Below are positions 43,493 through 56,700 of a DNA stretch of 64,000 nucleotides, piece after piece. Below the pieces are notes generated by a model that was not told the origin of the DNA, did no database searches, and saw only the letters and a list, made by a program, of their open reading frames with translations. A program made the translations under genes and the position numbers. The stretch comes from Hyphococcus flavus (GTDB lineage Bacteria; Pseudomonadota; Alphaproteobacteria; Caulobacterales; Parvularculaceae), in NCBI RefSeq assembly GCF_028748065.1, contig NZ_CP118166.1:1875501-1939500 (forward strand), read 5' to 3'. Positions within the stretch are counted from its first letter, which is position 1. Every line of letters starts with the position of its first letter.

Positions 43493-44590
43493 TTATTTAC
43501 AGTCCCACTCGGCAAGCACTTCTTCGGTATGTTCGCCTGGTTCAGGGGCGCGTCGTTCGGGAGTGTTCGGTACACCTCGAAATCGTGGCGCTGCGGCGGG
43601 CTGTATGGTTCCCTCAAAGTCTATAAAGGTATTTCTGGTGACATTATGCGGGTGGGTAGGCGCCTCTGATAATGAAAGAACAGGTGCAAAACAAACATCT
43701 GTCCCTTCCATAATTTCCACCCATTCATCGCGTGTTTTTTTACGAATAATCGCGGCTAACTTGTGTTTCAATTCCGGCCAACGTTTTTGGTCCATCTGCA
43801 TGGAAAAATCCGGATCAGCGGCAAGGCCTGTCTTTTCCAGCAATAAGGCGTAGAACTGCGGCTCAATGGCGCCGATACTGACAAACTTTCCGTCGGCACA
43901 CTCATAGGTGTCATAGAACGGCGCTGCACCATCCAGTAGATTGGCACCACGCTCGTCGCGCCACACTCCATAATTTTTTAAATCGTGGAACAGCGCCATC
44001 AACAGCGCCGAGCCATCAGTCATGGCGGCGTCTATAACTTGTCCTTTGCCAGTTTCACGCGCGCGAAGGAGACCGGCAAGCAATCCAACGATGAGAAACA
44101 TCGCGCCGCCGCCATAATCACCAACTAGATTGAGCGGCGGCGGCGGCGGTTCGTCTTTTCTGCCCATGGACCCAAGCGCGCCAGAAAGAGCAATATAATT
44201 AATGTCATGGCCTGCAGCGTGTGAAAGCGGACCGTTTTGCCCCCAACCGGTCATGCGTGCGTACACAAGCGCAGGATTTCTAACGAGCGTTTCATCAGGG
44301 CCGAGCCCGATGCGCTCCATAACGCCTGGCCGAAACCCTTCAAATAATGCATCAGCTTTTTCAATAAGGTTGAGCGCAGTTGCTATTCCGGTATCACTCT
44401 TCAAATCGAGAGCGACAGATCGTCGGCCACGCCCCGTTACTTTTCCAACGCCTTGCGGCTTCACGCCCGGACGATCAATGCGTACAACATCTGCGCCCAG
44501 ATCAGAAAGGATCATCCCGCAAAACGGGCCGGGCCCGATTCCGGCGAATTCGAGTATGCGAACTCCTTTTAATGGTCTGTCTTGCGCCAC
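43493..44590 (-). CDS. CaiB/BaiF family CoA-transferase (alpha-methylacyl-CoA racemase-like)
   Basis: Protein of 365 residues of the family III CoA-transferases. [20 protein letters not shown] and [16 protein letters not shown] are the N-terminal family pattern, and [19 protein letters not shown] is characteristic of the alpha-methylacyl-CoA racemase branch. The conserved aspartate is in [11 protein letters not shown]. Start GTG with AGGAG seven bases upstream. Racemases of this branch invert 2-methylacyl-CoA esters in branched-chain or sterol side-chain breakdown. It stands alone between a terminator and the response regulator, so no pathway is indicated. Confidence 0.9.
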   Translation of the reverse strand: MAQDRPLKGVRILEFAGIGPGPFCGMILSDLGADVVRIDRPGVKPQGVGKVTGRGRRSVALDLKSDTGIATALNLIEKADALFEGFRPGVMERIGLGPDETLVRNPALVYARMTGWGQNGPLSHAAGHDINYIALSGALGSMGRKDEPPPPPLNLVGDYGGGAMFLIVGLLAGLLRARETGKGQVIDAAMTDGSALLMALFHDLKNYGVWRDERGANLLDGAAPFYDTYECADGKFVSIGAIEPQFYALLLEKTGLAADPDFSMQMDQKRWPELKHKLAAIIRKKTRDEWVEIMEGTDVCFAPVLSLSEAPTHPHNVTRNTFIDFEGTIQPAAAPRFRGVPNTPERRAPEPGEHTEEVLAEWDCK

Positions 44591-44739
44591 TAATCGCTCC
44601 TGTTCATCCTGGTCTAATTTCGTAAATCTGTTGTCGTCATTCGGTTTGTAAATCTCACTGGCCGGGCTTTAAAGAGCACCTTTCAAAGCCGAAAGTGAGC
44701 CATGATGCGTAACATCTTTATGCCATAGTCATTATGCAT

Positions 44740-45369
44740 CTAAAGCGTGCTCGCGGAATCCAAAAGACCGTCACGTAAAGCGAGTGCGAGTAACTCCGCT
44801 GCTGAATGTACTTTCAATTTTCGCATCATATTGGTGCGATGTTTATCGACTGTATAGGCGCTAACGCCCAGTCGTTCAGCAATTCTGGCGTTTGTTTCAC
44901 CGTTCGAAATACCGCGCAGCACTTGCAGCTCACGCGCCGTTAACATATCGGACGGGTGGGCTTCGCTTAGGATTTTTTCTATGGCGGTGGAATAGACAGG
45001 CTCGCCGGATATGATTTTGGGAATTGCTTGCGCCAATTCCTCAGGCGGGTCGGACTTCAGAAAAAGTCCATCGACTGAAGCGGCATGCGCTTGCGCCGCC
45101 AGGCCACGTGAGGTTAGGCCAGTAAGAATGATCAGCCGGCTATTGGGGCTCCATCGTCTGATTTCATCCACAGCTTCGAGACCGCCAGCATAGGGCATGG
45201 CGATGTCAGCAAAAACAAGAGCTGGCGTGTGACGCTTGACCAGCGCGACCAGTTCAACACCATTTTCAGCCTCGCCAACGACGCTAAAATCACTCAAACT
45301 TGCAAGAATGCTTTTCACACCTTGCCGGACAATGGCATGATCATCTGCGATTACGACAGTCAGCGTCAC
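44740..45369 (-). CDS. NarL/FixJ-type response regulator
   Basis: Protein of 209 residues. Receiver domain with acidic pair in VIADDHAIVRQG, phosphoacceptor Asp55 in LVFADIAMP, and the conserved lysine in LFLKSDPPEEL. LuxR-type helix-turn-helix at about 145-200 (LTARELQVLRGISNGETNAR, VSAYTVDKHRTNMMRKL). Start GTG at 45369. It is divergent from, and only 25 bp away from, the histidine kinase gene at 45395, so the two form a two-component pair with closely abutting or overlapping promoters. Target genes are not known; the giant autotransporter gene behind the kinase is one candidate. Confidence 0.92.
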   Translation of the reverse strand: MTLTVVIADDHAIVRQGVKSILASLSDFSVVGEAENGVELVALVKRHTPALVFADIAMPYAGGLEAVDEIRRWSPNSRLIILTGLTSRGLAAQAHAASVDGLFLKSDPPEELAQAIPKIISGEPVYSTAIEKILSEAHPSDMLTARELQVLRGISNGETNARIAERLGVSAYTVDKHRTNMMRKLKVHSAAELLALALRDGLLDSASTL

Positions 45370-45394
45370 AGTTGTTGGCTCCGGAGGCTTGAGC

Positions 45395-47377
45395 GTGCGT
45401 TTTATTCATACTGGACAGCTTTGTCATCGTATTTTGGTGCTGCCAGCAGTTTTCATTGCAGTATTGATAGCTGCCTGCGGAAGCGTCAGCGCCGCGGATC
45501 GGATTGTGCGTATTGATGGCCGCGAGCCAGTGCGCAACCTTGAAGGCCGAATATACTATCATCTGGATGAAACGCGCGCGTTGAATGTAAATGAAATCGC
45601 CCGTGTCGATTTTGATGTCGTGCCGACGCATGAGCCTGATTTTCAATACACCAAGTCGGCAATCTGGCTGAAAATTCCTGTAATCAATCAGCAGCGCGAA
45701 TCCGTAGACATGCGGATGACGTTGCAAACGAATTTCATGACCGAGTTGGCGATATTTAAAGTTGATGACGAAAGAGCGGAGATATTATTCGAACAAAATG
45801 AAAATTCAGGGTTTGCCACGCGAATTATTCCACATCCGAATATCGTAATACCGATTACATTTGAGCCTGTCGAAGGGGCAGACATTTATATTCGTTACCT
45901 TTCACGTGGTAGTACGACGTTGCCCATCCGCTTTGAGACTTTGCCGAGTTTTGAGCGCTGGTCACAATCATACACAGCAAAACTTTTTACTTTCTATGCG
46001 TTGATGTTTGCGTTCGCGGTCATGAGCACAATTGCTTTTGTTGTAACGCCGCGCGGGCTTTTTCTGGCGTATGCATTCTACGCTATTGCTGTCATATTAT
46101 ATATTGGACAGCGCGACGGCGTCGCTTTTCAGTATTTCTGGCCAAACGCGCCCCTTTTTAATGGATATGCGTCTCTACCTCTCGGCTGTCTTGTTGGGCT
46201 CGCGGCTGCTGTGTTCGCCAGGGTGTTTTTGGATACCAAGAAAAATTATCCAGGTGCTGACATCTTTCTGAGAATGTTCATGGTGCTGTGTGCGCTCATT
46301 CCATTTTCAGCGTTTTTCATAGGCGAAAGCAATGCAAAAAAAGTCGCGACATACTGGGTGACGTTTGGTGCGATTTCGTTTTTGGTGATTGGCTTCCGTG
46401 CCATGAAAACAATTCAGCCACGGATAGTTTTTTATCTTACAGGCTGGTTTGGTATTGTCTTTGCTTCTGTGCTCGTTACGGCGCGTGATGTCATGGGCAT
46501 ATCGCCTGGGCGTAGTGAGACACTTGATATTGTGCGCGCTGCGACGTTGTTTGACGCGACCATGATGGGGCTAGCCATGACAGCGGCGATCCTACACATC
46601 CGGTCCGAACGTGATAAATCGCTGCGTGATCAGGTCGAGGCGCTGCAATCAAACCTTGCGTTGCACGAGCGCTTGAATTCGCTTGAAAGTCGCTACGAGC
46701 AAGCAGCGGAAGAGGCTGAAAAGCGCGGTCGCGTGCTTGCTAATGCCTCACATGATATCCGCCAACCGCTTTTTGCACTGCGCAGCACATTAAAAGAATT
46801 TGAGACGTCTTCGGCGACGGATAAGGGACAGGGGCAAAGCATTGAACGCAGCCTCGATTATATAGAAGGGCTCGTTGATGATTTTACGAAAACGGCGTTG
46901 AACGAGGCGAGCAGTGAGGCCGGGATTAAAGGCCCCGCAACCCCAGTATCGGTTATTTTTGATGCTGTACACGGCATGTTTCTGGCTGAAGCGGAAAATA
47001 AAGGGCTGGAGTTGGTCATAGTTCCAAGCTCGCGTTCTGTACGCCTGGAAGCGTTTCCCATGTTGCGTGTTATTACCAACCTGGTTGCAAACGCCGTCGC
47101 ATACACAAAGTCGGGAAAGGTTTTGATAGGATGCAGAAGACGCGGCGACAGATTGCTTGTTGAAGTATACGATACAGGACCCGGCATATCAGCGAGCGAA
47201 CTAGAAACGGTTATGCAGCGCAATCACCGAGGCTCACAAAATGGAAGCAACCCCGATGGCGAGGGCCTTGGGCTGGCCATAGTAAGAGAAATTGTTGATG
47301 AAGAAGGCATGAAGTTCTTTGCAAAGAGCGAGCCGGGTAAAGGCTCATGTTTTGCGATTGAAGCGCCGCTCGCATGA
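45395..47377 (+). CDS. 7TMR-DISM sensor histidine kinase
   Basis: Protein of 660 residues from GTG 45395, which has GGAGG at 7 bases (an in-frame TTG two codons earlier is too close to it). Signal-like N-terminus, then a periplasmic 7TMR-DISMED2 domain (about residues 35-180; YTKSAIWLKIPVIN), seven transmembrane segments (about 190-405), a coiled coil, a HisKA domain with the phospho-accepting histidine near residue 453 in NASHDIRQPLFALRS, and a HATPase with N, G1 (YDTGPGIS) and G2 (GEGLGLAIV) boxes. DISMED2 domains resemble carbohydrate-binding modules, so a diffusible sugar or envelope ligand is plausible. No receiver domain is attached; the divergent response regulator is the expected partner. 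Confidence 0.92.
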   Translation: MRFIHTGQLCHRILVLPAVFIAVLIAACGSVSAADRIVRIDGREPVRNLEGRIYYHLDETRALNVNEIARVDFDVVPTHEPDFQYTKSAIWLKIPVINQQRESVDMRMTLQTNFMTELAIFKVDDERAEILFEQNENSGFATRIIPHPNIVIPITFEPVEGADIYIRYLSRGSTTLPIRFETLPSFERWSQSYTAKLFTFYALMFAFAVMSTIAFVVTPRGLFLAYAFYAIAVILYIGQRDGVAFQYFWPNAPLFNGYASLPLGCLVGLAAAVFARVFLDTKKNYPGADIFLRMFMVLCALIPFSAFFIGESNAKKVATYWVTFGAISFLVIGFRAMKTIQPRIVFYLTGWFGIVFASVLVTARDVMGISPGRSETLDIVRAATLFDATMMGLAMTAAILHIRSERDKSLRDQVEALQSNLALHERLNSLESRYEQAAEEAEKRGRVLANASHDIRQPLFALRSTLKEFETSSATDKGQGQSIERSLDYIEGLVDDFTKTALNEASSEAGIKGPATPVSVIFDAVHGMFLAEAENKGLELVIVPSSRSVRLEAFPMLRVITNLVANAVAYTKSGKVLIGCRRRGDRLLVEVYDTGPGISASELETVMQRNHRGSQNGSNPDGEGLGLAIVREIVDEEGMKFFAKSEPGKGSCFAIEAPLA

Positions 47378-47725
47378 AGCATCGCATGCCTTGTTAGCGG
47401 ATATTGTTACACGCATCGGCATTCGCATTCGCGGTATAACATTCATAAATAGAGCCTTTTTAGCAAGAACTACCGGAATCACGTAATTGACCGCTTATGC
47501 AGCGCACGCGCATTTTTATATAGATTGCGCTTCGTGATTCTATTGAAGCGCGTTTCTCTCTGGGGGAGAGAATGATGCGTGAAATGGCATGTACGACTGT
47601 CATTTTCAAAGACAACGCCAGCCAGCTGCGCGATAGCGCGGCGGGCCATTCCGTGCGTTGTGCAAGGCAGAGGTCTTGCTGCTGGAAGCCGTTACACCAC
47701 TTGAATCATGAACGGGAGAGTTCCC
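47378..47725 (+). promoter_or_regulatory. Structured leader region of the giant autotransporter gene
   Basis: This 348-bp gap contains two perfect hairpins close together: GCGCTTC / GAAGCGC at 47527-47551 (11-base loop) and TTCTCTC / GAGAGAA at 47554-47572 (5-base loop TGGGG). The second encloses the ribosome-binding sequence GGGGGAGAGA of a small reading frame starting at 47572. TATATA at 47517 is a possible -10 element, but the TTGACC at 47487 is 24 bases away, too far for a standard promoter. Translation control through the leader is possible. Confidence 0.45.
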
Positions 47726-47742
47726 ATGACACCGGCCGCTAA
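47572..47742 (+). CDS. Possible 56-codon leader ORF overlapping the autotransporter start
   Basis: Two adjacent ATGs (47572, 47575) follow GGGGGAGAGA and open a frame of 56 codons ending TAA at 47742, 17 bases inside the autotransporter gene. The product is Cys-, Arg- and His-rich, without recognisable domain. Its interest is positional: its ribosome-binding site is within a hairpin and its end overlaps the next start, the layout of translational coupling. It could also be chance. Confidence 0.25.
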   Translation: MMREMACTTVIFKDNASQLRDSAAGHSVRCARQRSCCWKPLHHLNHERESSHDTGR

Positions 47743-50700
47743 GATGAATAAAAAAAACCGTTTAGGCAGATTGCTTGCCACAACCTGCCTTACAGCCCTG
47801 CCGGTGTTTGCAAGCAGCGGTCACGCGCAGCAGATAAATGAGACGGGTACAGATCTTGGCGGTGGGGCAGATAAAGGGACGGTCAGTGGCGGTGCGGTGA
47901 ATGTCTCGGGAGCTGCCGATGTTCGCGGCGTTGGCGTTTCCACTGGTACGGGCTCTGATAGAATCGAGAACACCAGCCCGATTGATGTCGATGTGCTTGC
48001 GAATGAAGCGGTCGTATTCTCCGGGTTTAGCGCATTTCAAGATGGCGCAGATGTACGTGCTGAGGGCATCGGGCTTTTCGGTCACAATGGCCGGGATACA
48101 CTCACCAATACCGGAGACATCAATGTCCAGACCACTGGCGTCGCAGGCGTCGTCAATCTCGGACTCAATCTGTTTGGTTTTTTAAACTTCAACGCCCCCT
48201 CTAATGTAGAAGTGATCAGCACTGGCATTGATGGCGGTTTTGGCGCTGACGTGATCGATAACCAAGGGACAATTTTTTCGAATTCTATCGCTGGAATTTC
48301 GATGATCGGCCAGAATCCGAGTTCGTTTGAACAGGGCGCCATCGTCGAAATCACTTCCAATGCGACAACTACGGGCATTCGCGGCACACGCAATCGTTAC
48401 GAGACGCAAAATAGCGGCACCATGACTCTGGCCGCCGCCGCGAGCGCGACGTCATCGACGCTTGATATTGAAATCGTCAATGGCGTTGTTGTGGACTCGT
48501 CGACGAACGCCAATTCGACGGTGATCGGCATCGAAGGCGACACAATCCGCGACTGGATCAGCAACAGCGGGACAATCATCGGTGTTTCAAGCGCCAGCGC
48601 GTTGCGCGGATCCTTTGCGCTCAGTCTTTCCGATGGCGGCATTGGCGACAACTCTCTCAACGCAACCGCCATGAACAGCGGCCTTTGGGGCGGTATGAGC
48701 GATGATCAGTTGTTCAATACCGGTGACATAACGATTAGCGCTGGGGCCCATGTGGAATCGACCAGTGTCGAGATCAATCTTATCGACGTCTCCGGTGGTT
48801 CGTTCAATCTGGCGCCTGAGGCTGTTTCCGTCGGCATCGATGGTGGTATCCATGATGATTTACTCGACAATAGTGGCGCGATTAATTCGACGGCGACATC
48901 GGAAAGCTACAACAACAGCGTCAATCTTTCATTGATCGATGCGACGATTGTTGGCGGGCGTATCTCGGCAGGCTTTGATTCAGGTACAGATCAAGACGTT
49001 GAGCCACCTATTCAGGCGACGGCGATCGGGCTTTCTGGTGGTGACGGCGAAGACATGCTCTTAAACCATGTAGGCGGCCTCCTAGGGCTCACCGGCAACG
49101 CCAATGCAGAATCAGTGACGGTTTCCGTGGCGGCGATCGGTGTGCCTGAAGCGGCGTTTCAGTCGCTTTTTCTGGGTGAGACGCTTGCCTCGCTTGATAC
49201 ATTTGCGTCATCGCAAATCATTGGCATGACCGGCGGTCTTAACGAAGACCAGCTTTACAATTACGGCGACATCACCGGCATGACCACCTCGACTGCCCAA
49301 CAGGTCGGCGTGGCGGTTAGCATTCCCGCAGGATTTCTCCCCGACGCGGCCGGCTATCTGCCCGGCTGGACGCTTGGCGGCGCCGGTGCGGCGACCTGGG
49401 CCGATGCGATCGGTATGAGCGGCGATGAAGGCGGCGACATTCTTTTCAATGACGGACTGATTGATCTTACTACGCTTGCCGATGCGCTGGCGGTGGGCGT
49501 TTCGGTGGAAATCCCGGACCTATCCAGTTCAGATGGCTTCGCGTTTGATTTAAGCTTTACGCTTGCTGATGTAGTTACGGACTCTGATGCCTTCATTACT
49601 GGCGTTTCGGGCGGTGATGGCGATGATACGCTCTCGAACACCGAAGCTGGCGAAATCATTGTAGACGCGACAGCGAATGCCGCTTCCACAGGGATCGGCG
49701 TTACCGCCGCAGTTGAAGCAGAGGGGGTCGTCAGTGAAGGCGTCATGGTGCGCGCGGCGACAGACGCCGAAGCAACAGCAACTGCGATGGATGGCGGCGC
49801 AGGCGACGATACGATCATTAATGACGGTGTCGCAGATGCAACGGCGAATGCGAATGCAAATACGGTCGGCGTTACCTTCGCGCTGGAAGGTGTTTCAGGG
49901 GGTGGGGCGGCTGGTGTCGCCGCCGTTGACGGCTCAGCGAATGCAACGGCGACAGCTCAGTCGATTACGGGAGGAGATGGCGCCGATTTATTGGTGAACA
50001 ATGGCGCGCTTAGCGCCGACGCGACGGCGACCGCAAATGCAACAGGCGTTTCCGTGGCGCTTACCGGCGCGCAAATGGGCGGCTTTGCCGGCGCAGGGAC
50101 GCTTTCAATTACCGGCGCTACGGCGACCGCAGACGCTTCAGGGGTTGACTGGTCGAGCGACGATCAGGGTGCGGAAAATCGCGGATCTATCGAGACAACT
50201 GCGACGGCGAACGCTGTTGGTGACTCGGTTTCAGTCGGTATGAGCGGTACGCTGGCGGGCTTTACGTTGAATGCGAGTCTGGCGGATTCCAGCACCACGT
50301 CTGTGGCAACCGCGAGCGCGTTTGACGCGCCGTCGGGCGATCATGAAATCACCAATTTTGAGACTTTAAGCGCTATATCCAACACCACGGCGGATTCTGA
50401 TAGCATTGCGGCGGAGTTGGGCGTGGTCGTGCAGGCGGGGCTTGCGGCTGGCGCAGCACTCACGCGGACGGTCACGGATGCAACAGCAACTAGCACCGGC
50501 ATTATCAGCGATCTTGGCGTCGATGAGATTACCAACCTCGGGACGATCACCGCAGACGCCACGGCTGATGTCAGTTCGACATCTCTCGCCATCGGTTTGA
50601 ACGGGACGCTTGCCGGCGTAGCTATTAACGCGGCGGCGGCGGATGGCCGTTCAACAGCGACTGCTAACGCAACCGGTATTTCCACCGGCCAATTCGGCGA

Positions 50701-53700
50701 TACAGCTCTTACCGTCGGTACGCTAACGTCCACGTCGAATGCAGACGCCAACGCCGACAGCGTCGCTATTGAAATTGCGGCTACGGTTCAAGCCGGCCTC
50801 GCGGCTGGCGCTGCGCTCACTCGTGCGGACGTCACCGCCGGCGCGAACTCGATCGGTGTCGCTACTGGCGACGGCGCCGATGCGCTTGGCGCCGCCGGTA
50901 CAGTCGACGTCATGGCGACCGCCACGGCCGACGCCGATTCAGTTGCGGTATCAGGACAGGGAACAGCAGCGGGCGCGACGCTTGGCGCGACGCTCGTGGA
51001 AGCATCGACTACAGCGAATGCAGACGCCTCTGGCCTCAACGCCGGCGAGGGCGATGACGACGTGGTAAATGCGAGCACGTTGACAGCCATGTCCATGGCT
51101 GATGCGAGTTCCACAGGCGTCGGCGTCAAGATTGGCGCAAACGGCGCAGGCTTTTCCGGCGGGCTGGCGCTCGCAAACGTGTCGAGCAACTCAAACGCTG
51201 CCGCCGCCGCGATGGAGGGTGGTCTTGGCGCAGACGTCATCACAAATTTCGGCATGCTCGATGTTGATGCAGATGCGGATGCGTCCGGCGCTGCGGTGTC
51301 TGTAACGCTGGAAGGCGTGCTTGCCGGCGCGTCGCTAGGTGTTTCTTTGACCGATGCAACGGCCGATGCGACAGCATACGCCACTGGTATTGCGGGCGAC
51401 GAAGCTGCACGTCTGGAAGTAGATTCAGAAAATGATGATGACGACAATGAAGTTGAGATTGCCGCAACAGGTTCGGAAAACGCTGACATCATAACCAATT
51501 ATGGCGCGCTCTTTGTCGATACTGTGGCCAAGTCCACTGGCGCTTCTGTATCGGTCGCCGCCCCGGTATCATTTGTGCCGCTCGGGTTTGCACTGGCGAC
51601 GGCGGAAAATACGGCAACCGGCAATGCCTATGGCGTAGACGGCGGATTCGGCGACGACTCGATCTTCAACATGGCGGATATCACCGTGAAATCCGACGTT
51701 GACGTCACTGGCGCCAGCGCCGCCGCTTCTGTCTCTGTTCTGGCGCTCGGCGATTTTGACGGCCGGGCCTATTCAAACGCCTATGGCGTTACCGGGGGGT
51801 GGGGTGATGACTATCTGTTCAACAACGCAACCGTTATGTCGACCGCACTCGCTGATGTGCTCGGCGTAACGGCGACGTTGAATCTGGCTGGCGGCGCCGT
51901 CGGAGATCTCAGCACGACAGCGGATGCAGACGCTTTTGGGATATTTGGAGACGCTGGACCGGATACGATTTTCAACGAGGGCGCCGTCACTGCAAATGCA
52001 GATGTAAAGGCGGCATCGACCAACGTGTCACTGTCGGTCGTCGGTTTCACGGTGAACGATGTTTCAACTCACGCGTTTGCCGACGCCACCGGGATCGGCG
52101 GCGGCGGTGATAATGATACCATCAACAACGCAGGCGAAGTGATGGCGATTACGCTGGCGGAATCGCCAGGGGTCAGCGTGTCGCTGACCGGAGCCGGCGC
52201 CATCTTTAACGATGCATCGACCATGACGCAGGCGACGTCTCACGGTCTTTCCGGCGGGGCAGGCGATGATGAAATCCTCAACACAAATGCTGTGACGGCG
52301 ACATCTACCGCAAAAACGATGGGGGTTGGCGTTTCAGTCGGGCTTATTTCCGGCGGCACGGCGAATGTTTCAACTACCGCCGATGCGACGGCGCACGCAA
52401 TCAACGGCGGCAGCGGTGCGGATACGATTGTTAATCGCAGCATGCTGACATCAACCGCAACGGCGACGACATCCAGCACCGGCGTTAATGTGAATATCGC
52501 TGGCGCGGCCTTCGCTGACGGCGACACGGACAGCATCGCCCATGCAGTCGGCATTGCCGGCGGCGGCGGAAGTGATGCCATCCTTAATGAAAGCGTGATT
52601 AACGCCACAGCAAACGCCAATAATAGCGCGGGCGCGATTTCCGTTTCGCTCGGCGGGGTCGCTGACGGCGATATCAACACCGTCTCGACCGCGAACGCCG
52701 CCGGTATTGAAGGCGGTGCAGGCGATGATGTTATTGGTCATGATGGCGCCATCACCGCGATGACGACGGCGAATGTGAATGCGCAGATTGTAACAGTGGG
52801 CGCAGTTGGCGCCGGTCTTGGTGATGTTCGTCTGACAGCGGCGACTAACGGTTTCGGCATTGACGGCGGTGAGGGTAGTGACGAAATCATTACCTTCGAG
52901 GATTCAACGATTGTCGTTGGGTCCAACATCACCGGCAATGCGAACAACACCTCTATTCAACTCGTCGGCGGCACGTCGAACAAAAACGTTTTCGGGTTCA
53001 CCCCGTCATCGACTGGAGTCGCTGGCGGCGGCGGCGATGACAACATGGCGCTTTACGGAACCGCCGACATTGATGCGACCACGAATTTCACCCTGAATAA
53101 TACGGCGATTACGCTGATCGGTGCGGCATTTGATAATTCCGGCGTGACGTCGAGCCCGACCGCGACTGGCGTTTCTGGCGGCGCGGGCGATGACGTCATC
53201 TATGTGGGCGATCTTGTTGACGCCAGGTCTACGAATATATTCAGCATGAGCGGTTTGACCGTTAATCTTGCCGGGTACTCTTCAACGAAGCCAACCGTGG
53301 GCGGCACGTCCACGGCAATTGGCGTCGATGCCGGCGGCAATAATGATACCGTCCTGATCGATGGCAGGATCAACGCAAATGCGTCCTCAACGAACACCGT
53401 TGGCGGCACACAGATTACAATCCTTGGCGCCAACCAGTCTTCCGCACAGACCGGCGCCATGAGTACGGCTGCAGGCGTTCTGGGTGGGGCGGGCGACGAT
53501 ATGTTGTTGCTGGACGGTATAACGGATGTGGACGCAACGGCGACAGCGAAACTTAATTCGCTCGCCTTCACGCTGATCGGCGCCAGCGTCGGCAATGACA
53601 GCATTACCGCGATCGCAACGGCGACGGGCCTCGATGCAGGAGACGACAACGATATCGCAGGCAATGGCGGCAGCATGTTTGTGGATACGACATCGACCCT

Positions 53701-56700
53701 GACCACTAGCGGCGCCATTGGCGTGAGTTTCGGCGCGGCAGTGTCCAGCGCGGCCACTACGTCTAATGCAACAAGCAGTGGCATATTGGGCGGCGATGGA
53801 GATGATTATCTGTTCAACACCGGATACCTTCGCGTGAACTCAAATGCATCCGGAACCATTAACCGTACCAACTATGCATTTGTTGGCGGCGCTGTTTCAT
53901 CCGCAACGGCGAACGCCACGGCGAATTCGTTGGGCATCGGCGGCGGCGCTGGCGCTGATGACATCGAAAATACGGGCACGCTCAAGGTTATCTCGACGTC
54001 GTCAACCGATGCGTCGGGTAATACTATCGCAACTGTCGGCGGTGCAAAGTCGAGCTCTAATGTAGCGGCGACTGCGCGCAGCGTTGGTATCGCAGGTGAC
54101 GCAGGCGATGATTTCCTGAAAAATTTCGGCGTTATCACCGTATCGGCATCGGCGAGCCCTGATTCAACGAACCTCGCCAATACAGGCGGATTCTTTACGG
54201 ATGGTGTTACGGACTCGCGCACAACCACTTCGACGAGGGTAATCGGTATCGATGGCGGTACAGGAGAGAATGTTGTCTGGAACACCGGTGGCATCAACAT
54301 CGAAACGCTTGGTACGGCGCGCACGGAAAGCCGGTCTGATGGGGATATTCTCGACAATATTTTCGGGCTTGATCTTGATGCTGTTGCGAAAGCGACTTCG
54401 TCCAATAATGGTCAGGATGCGCGCGGCGTAAGCGCCGGTAACGAGGCGACGACTCTTTACAACGACGGTGTGATCGACGTTGCCGTTCGCGGCCATGGTT
54501 ACGCCTACGCCAATGCTGACGGTGATGCGATTGTCGATGGTGACGGCACCGCCACGGCAATTGTCGGCGTCAGTACCGGTCGTGCATACGGCTTTGTCGC
54601 GGGAAATGGCGACAATACATTGGTCAACGCCGGCGAGATCATCGTCCTGTCGCGACCGACAGGAAATGCCGATGCGATCAGCGACGCCGATGGTGTTGAT
54701 GCGTTCGCGCAACCGGATTCCCGAGCGACAGCGTCCGTAAGCGTAAACAGCGCCAGAGCGGCAGGTGCTTGGCTTAACAATGGTGATGACGTTGTCGTAA
54801 ACGAGGGTTTGATCGACGTAACCGCCGAGCCCCGCGCCGACCAGGCTGAAGCGGACGCAGGATTTGGCGGTGATGTGCTCGGGATCGACGCCTTCGCGAC
54901 CGCTACGGCTAACGCAAACAACGCCTCTGCTTATGGGATCAGGGCGGGCAATGGCGACAACACGATTTACAATACGGGCGACATCATTGCTCGATCCATT
55001 CCGCGAGCGGTCGCCAACGCAGACGCGCGCGGGGTTGGGTTTGACGGAGACGCATCAGGAAGCGCCACGGCGAATGCGCTGAACGCTCTTGCAATTGGTG
55101 TTGAGACGGGCAGCGGAAATGATCTGGTCTGGAATGAAGGAACGATCAGCGCTATTTCGAATCCCAGCGTGTCCGCGACTGTCAATCGTGATACCGGCCG
55201 CGCCTGCGCTATCGACATCGGGGATGTTGAAGTTTGCGAGAGTGGAGAAGTCGGTGGATCAGGCGCCAATACCAATATTGACGGACGTCGCGCAATCGGT
55301 GTTTCGACCAATGGCGGCGACGACTTTATCGTCAACGCGGGAACGATCACACCGTCCCTTGGAAATGCGACCGGCAATGGCGAAGCCATACTCATGGGTT
55401 CAGGCGATGACTTGCTGGCGATGCTGGGTGGGTCTTCGGTTCTTGGATCCATCAACCTCGGATCTGGTAACGACACGCTGCTATTGAGCGGCGCATCGAC
55501 ATCAAATTCCAATCCGACCGGAAGCAGCGGCACGGATACACTGTTGTTTGAAGGCGCCGGTTCATTTAATCGCGGCTTTTCGAGCTTTGAAACAGCAATG
55601 AAAACTGGCGAGGGATTGTACATTGTTCCTTCGCTGCCTTCAGTAACATCATTAGCCATTGGCGGCGGGACACTGCAATCGACTGCTAGTTACGCGTTTA
55701 ATACAGGCGGTGTTTATTCTCCGGTAATTCAGGGCGGTGGTGGCCATGGACGTTTTGCCTCAAGTGGAACAGCAACCCTAGGCGGTGCGATTGAGGTTAT
55801 CGATGCCGGCGGCGTTTATACAAACGGTGCGACTTTTGAAGTCGTTAGCGGTTCTTCTGTTGCGGGCTCTTTCGCGACTGAGACATTGCCCGAACCAACG
55901 CCTTTGTTGAGTTTTGACCTCGTGCAGCTTCCAAGTGCGGTGCAGGTCATTGCGGATGTCGCTAGTTTTGCAACCGTTGCATCGGCGAGCAAGAGTGATC
56001 AATCTTTCGCTTCGCAACTCGACGAAGCTGTCCCGGTCGCGGGCGGCGCTCTTGCAAGTCATTTGGCCCGTATTCAGCACCTGCCGGAAGGTGCTGACTT
56101 CGAAGCGGAAATTGCACAACTCAACCCTGCAAGGTTCAGTGATTTCGCACAAGATACCGCGGCGACAGCGCAACGGTTTGAGTCTGGCGCGCGTCAGCGT
56201 TTGTCCGAGCTACGGCAGGTTACTCTGGAAGGGGAAGACCAATCCAGTTTCGTACGGGGAGCGAACGCGCTCCGGTTTGCAAATTCATCACAATTTGAAG
56301 CTGGCGACGGCGTTATGTTTGGCGCATGGAGGGCGGAGTTCGGCGCTGCTGGCGATAATTTCATGGGAGGCAGCGGAACGATTTCAGGCTTTGACTATTT
56401 AACGCCAACCGGCGCGATATTTGGCGCAAGCTTCGGGACTACACGGTCTTACTCCGCTTTTGCTGCTTTTGCCGGCGAGGAAGGGCAAATCGACAACTTC
56501 ATGATGTCGTTCTACGCTTCGCAACGGATCAGCAGCAATCAATACCTTGATGCGATTATTTCTTACGGCGAACAGGAATACGATAGTTCATCAAACATTT
56601 CTGGTAGTGCACGGTTTTCACCTTTGCAAACCAATCACGAAGGACGGAACCTTTCCGCATCTATTGAAACGGGGCGCGGTTTTGCTTTTGCTGGAGGGCA

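Noticed and set aside
50788-51498. 236-codon minus-strand frame and several other long antisense frames inside the autotransporter gene
   Set aside because: They arise from the repetitive Ala/Thr/Asp codon pattern of the passenger and are Ser/Ala/Pro-rich without start signals.
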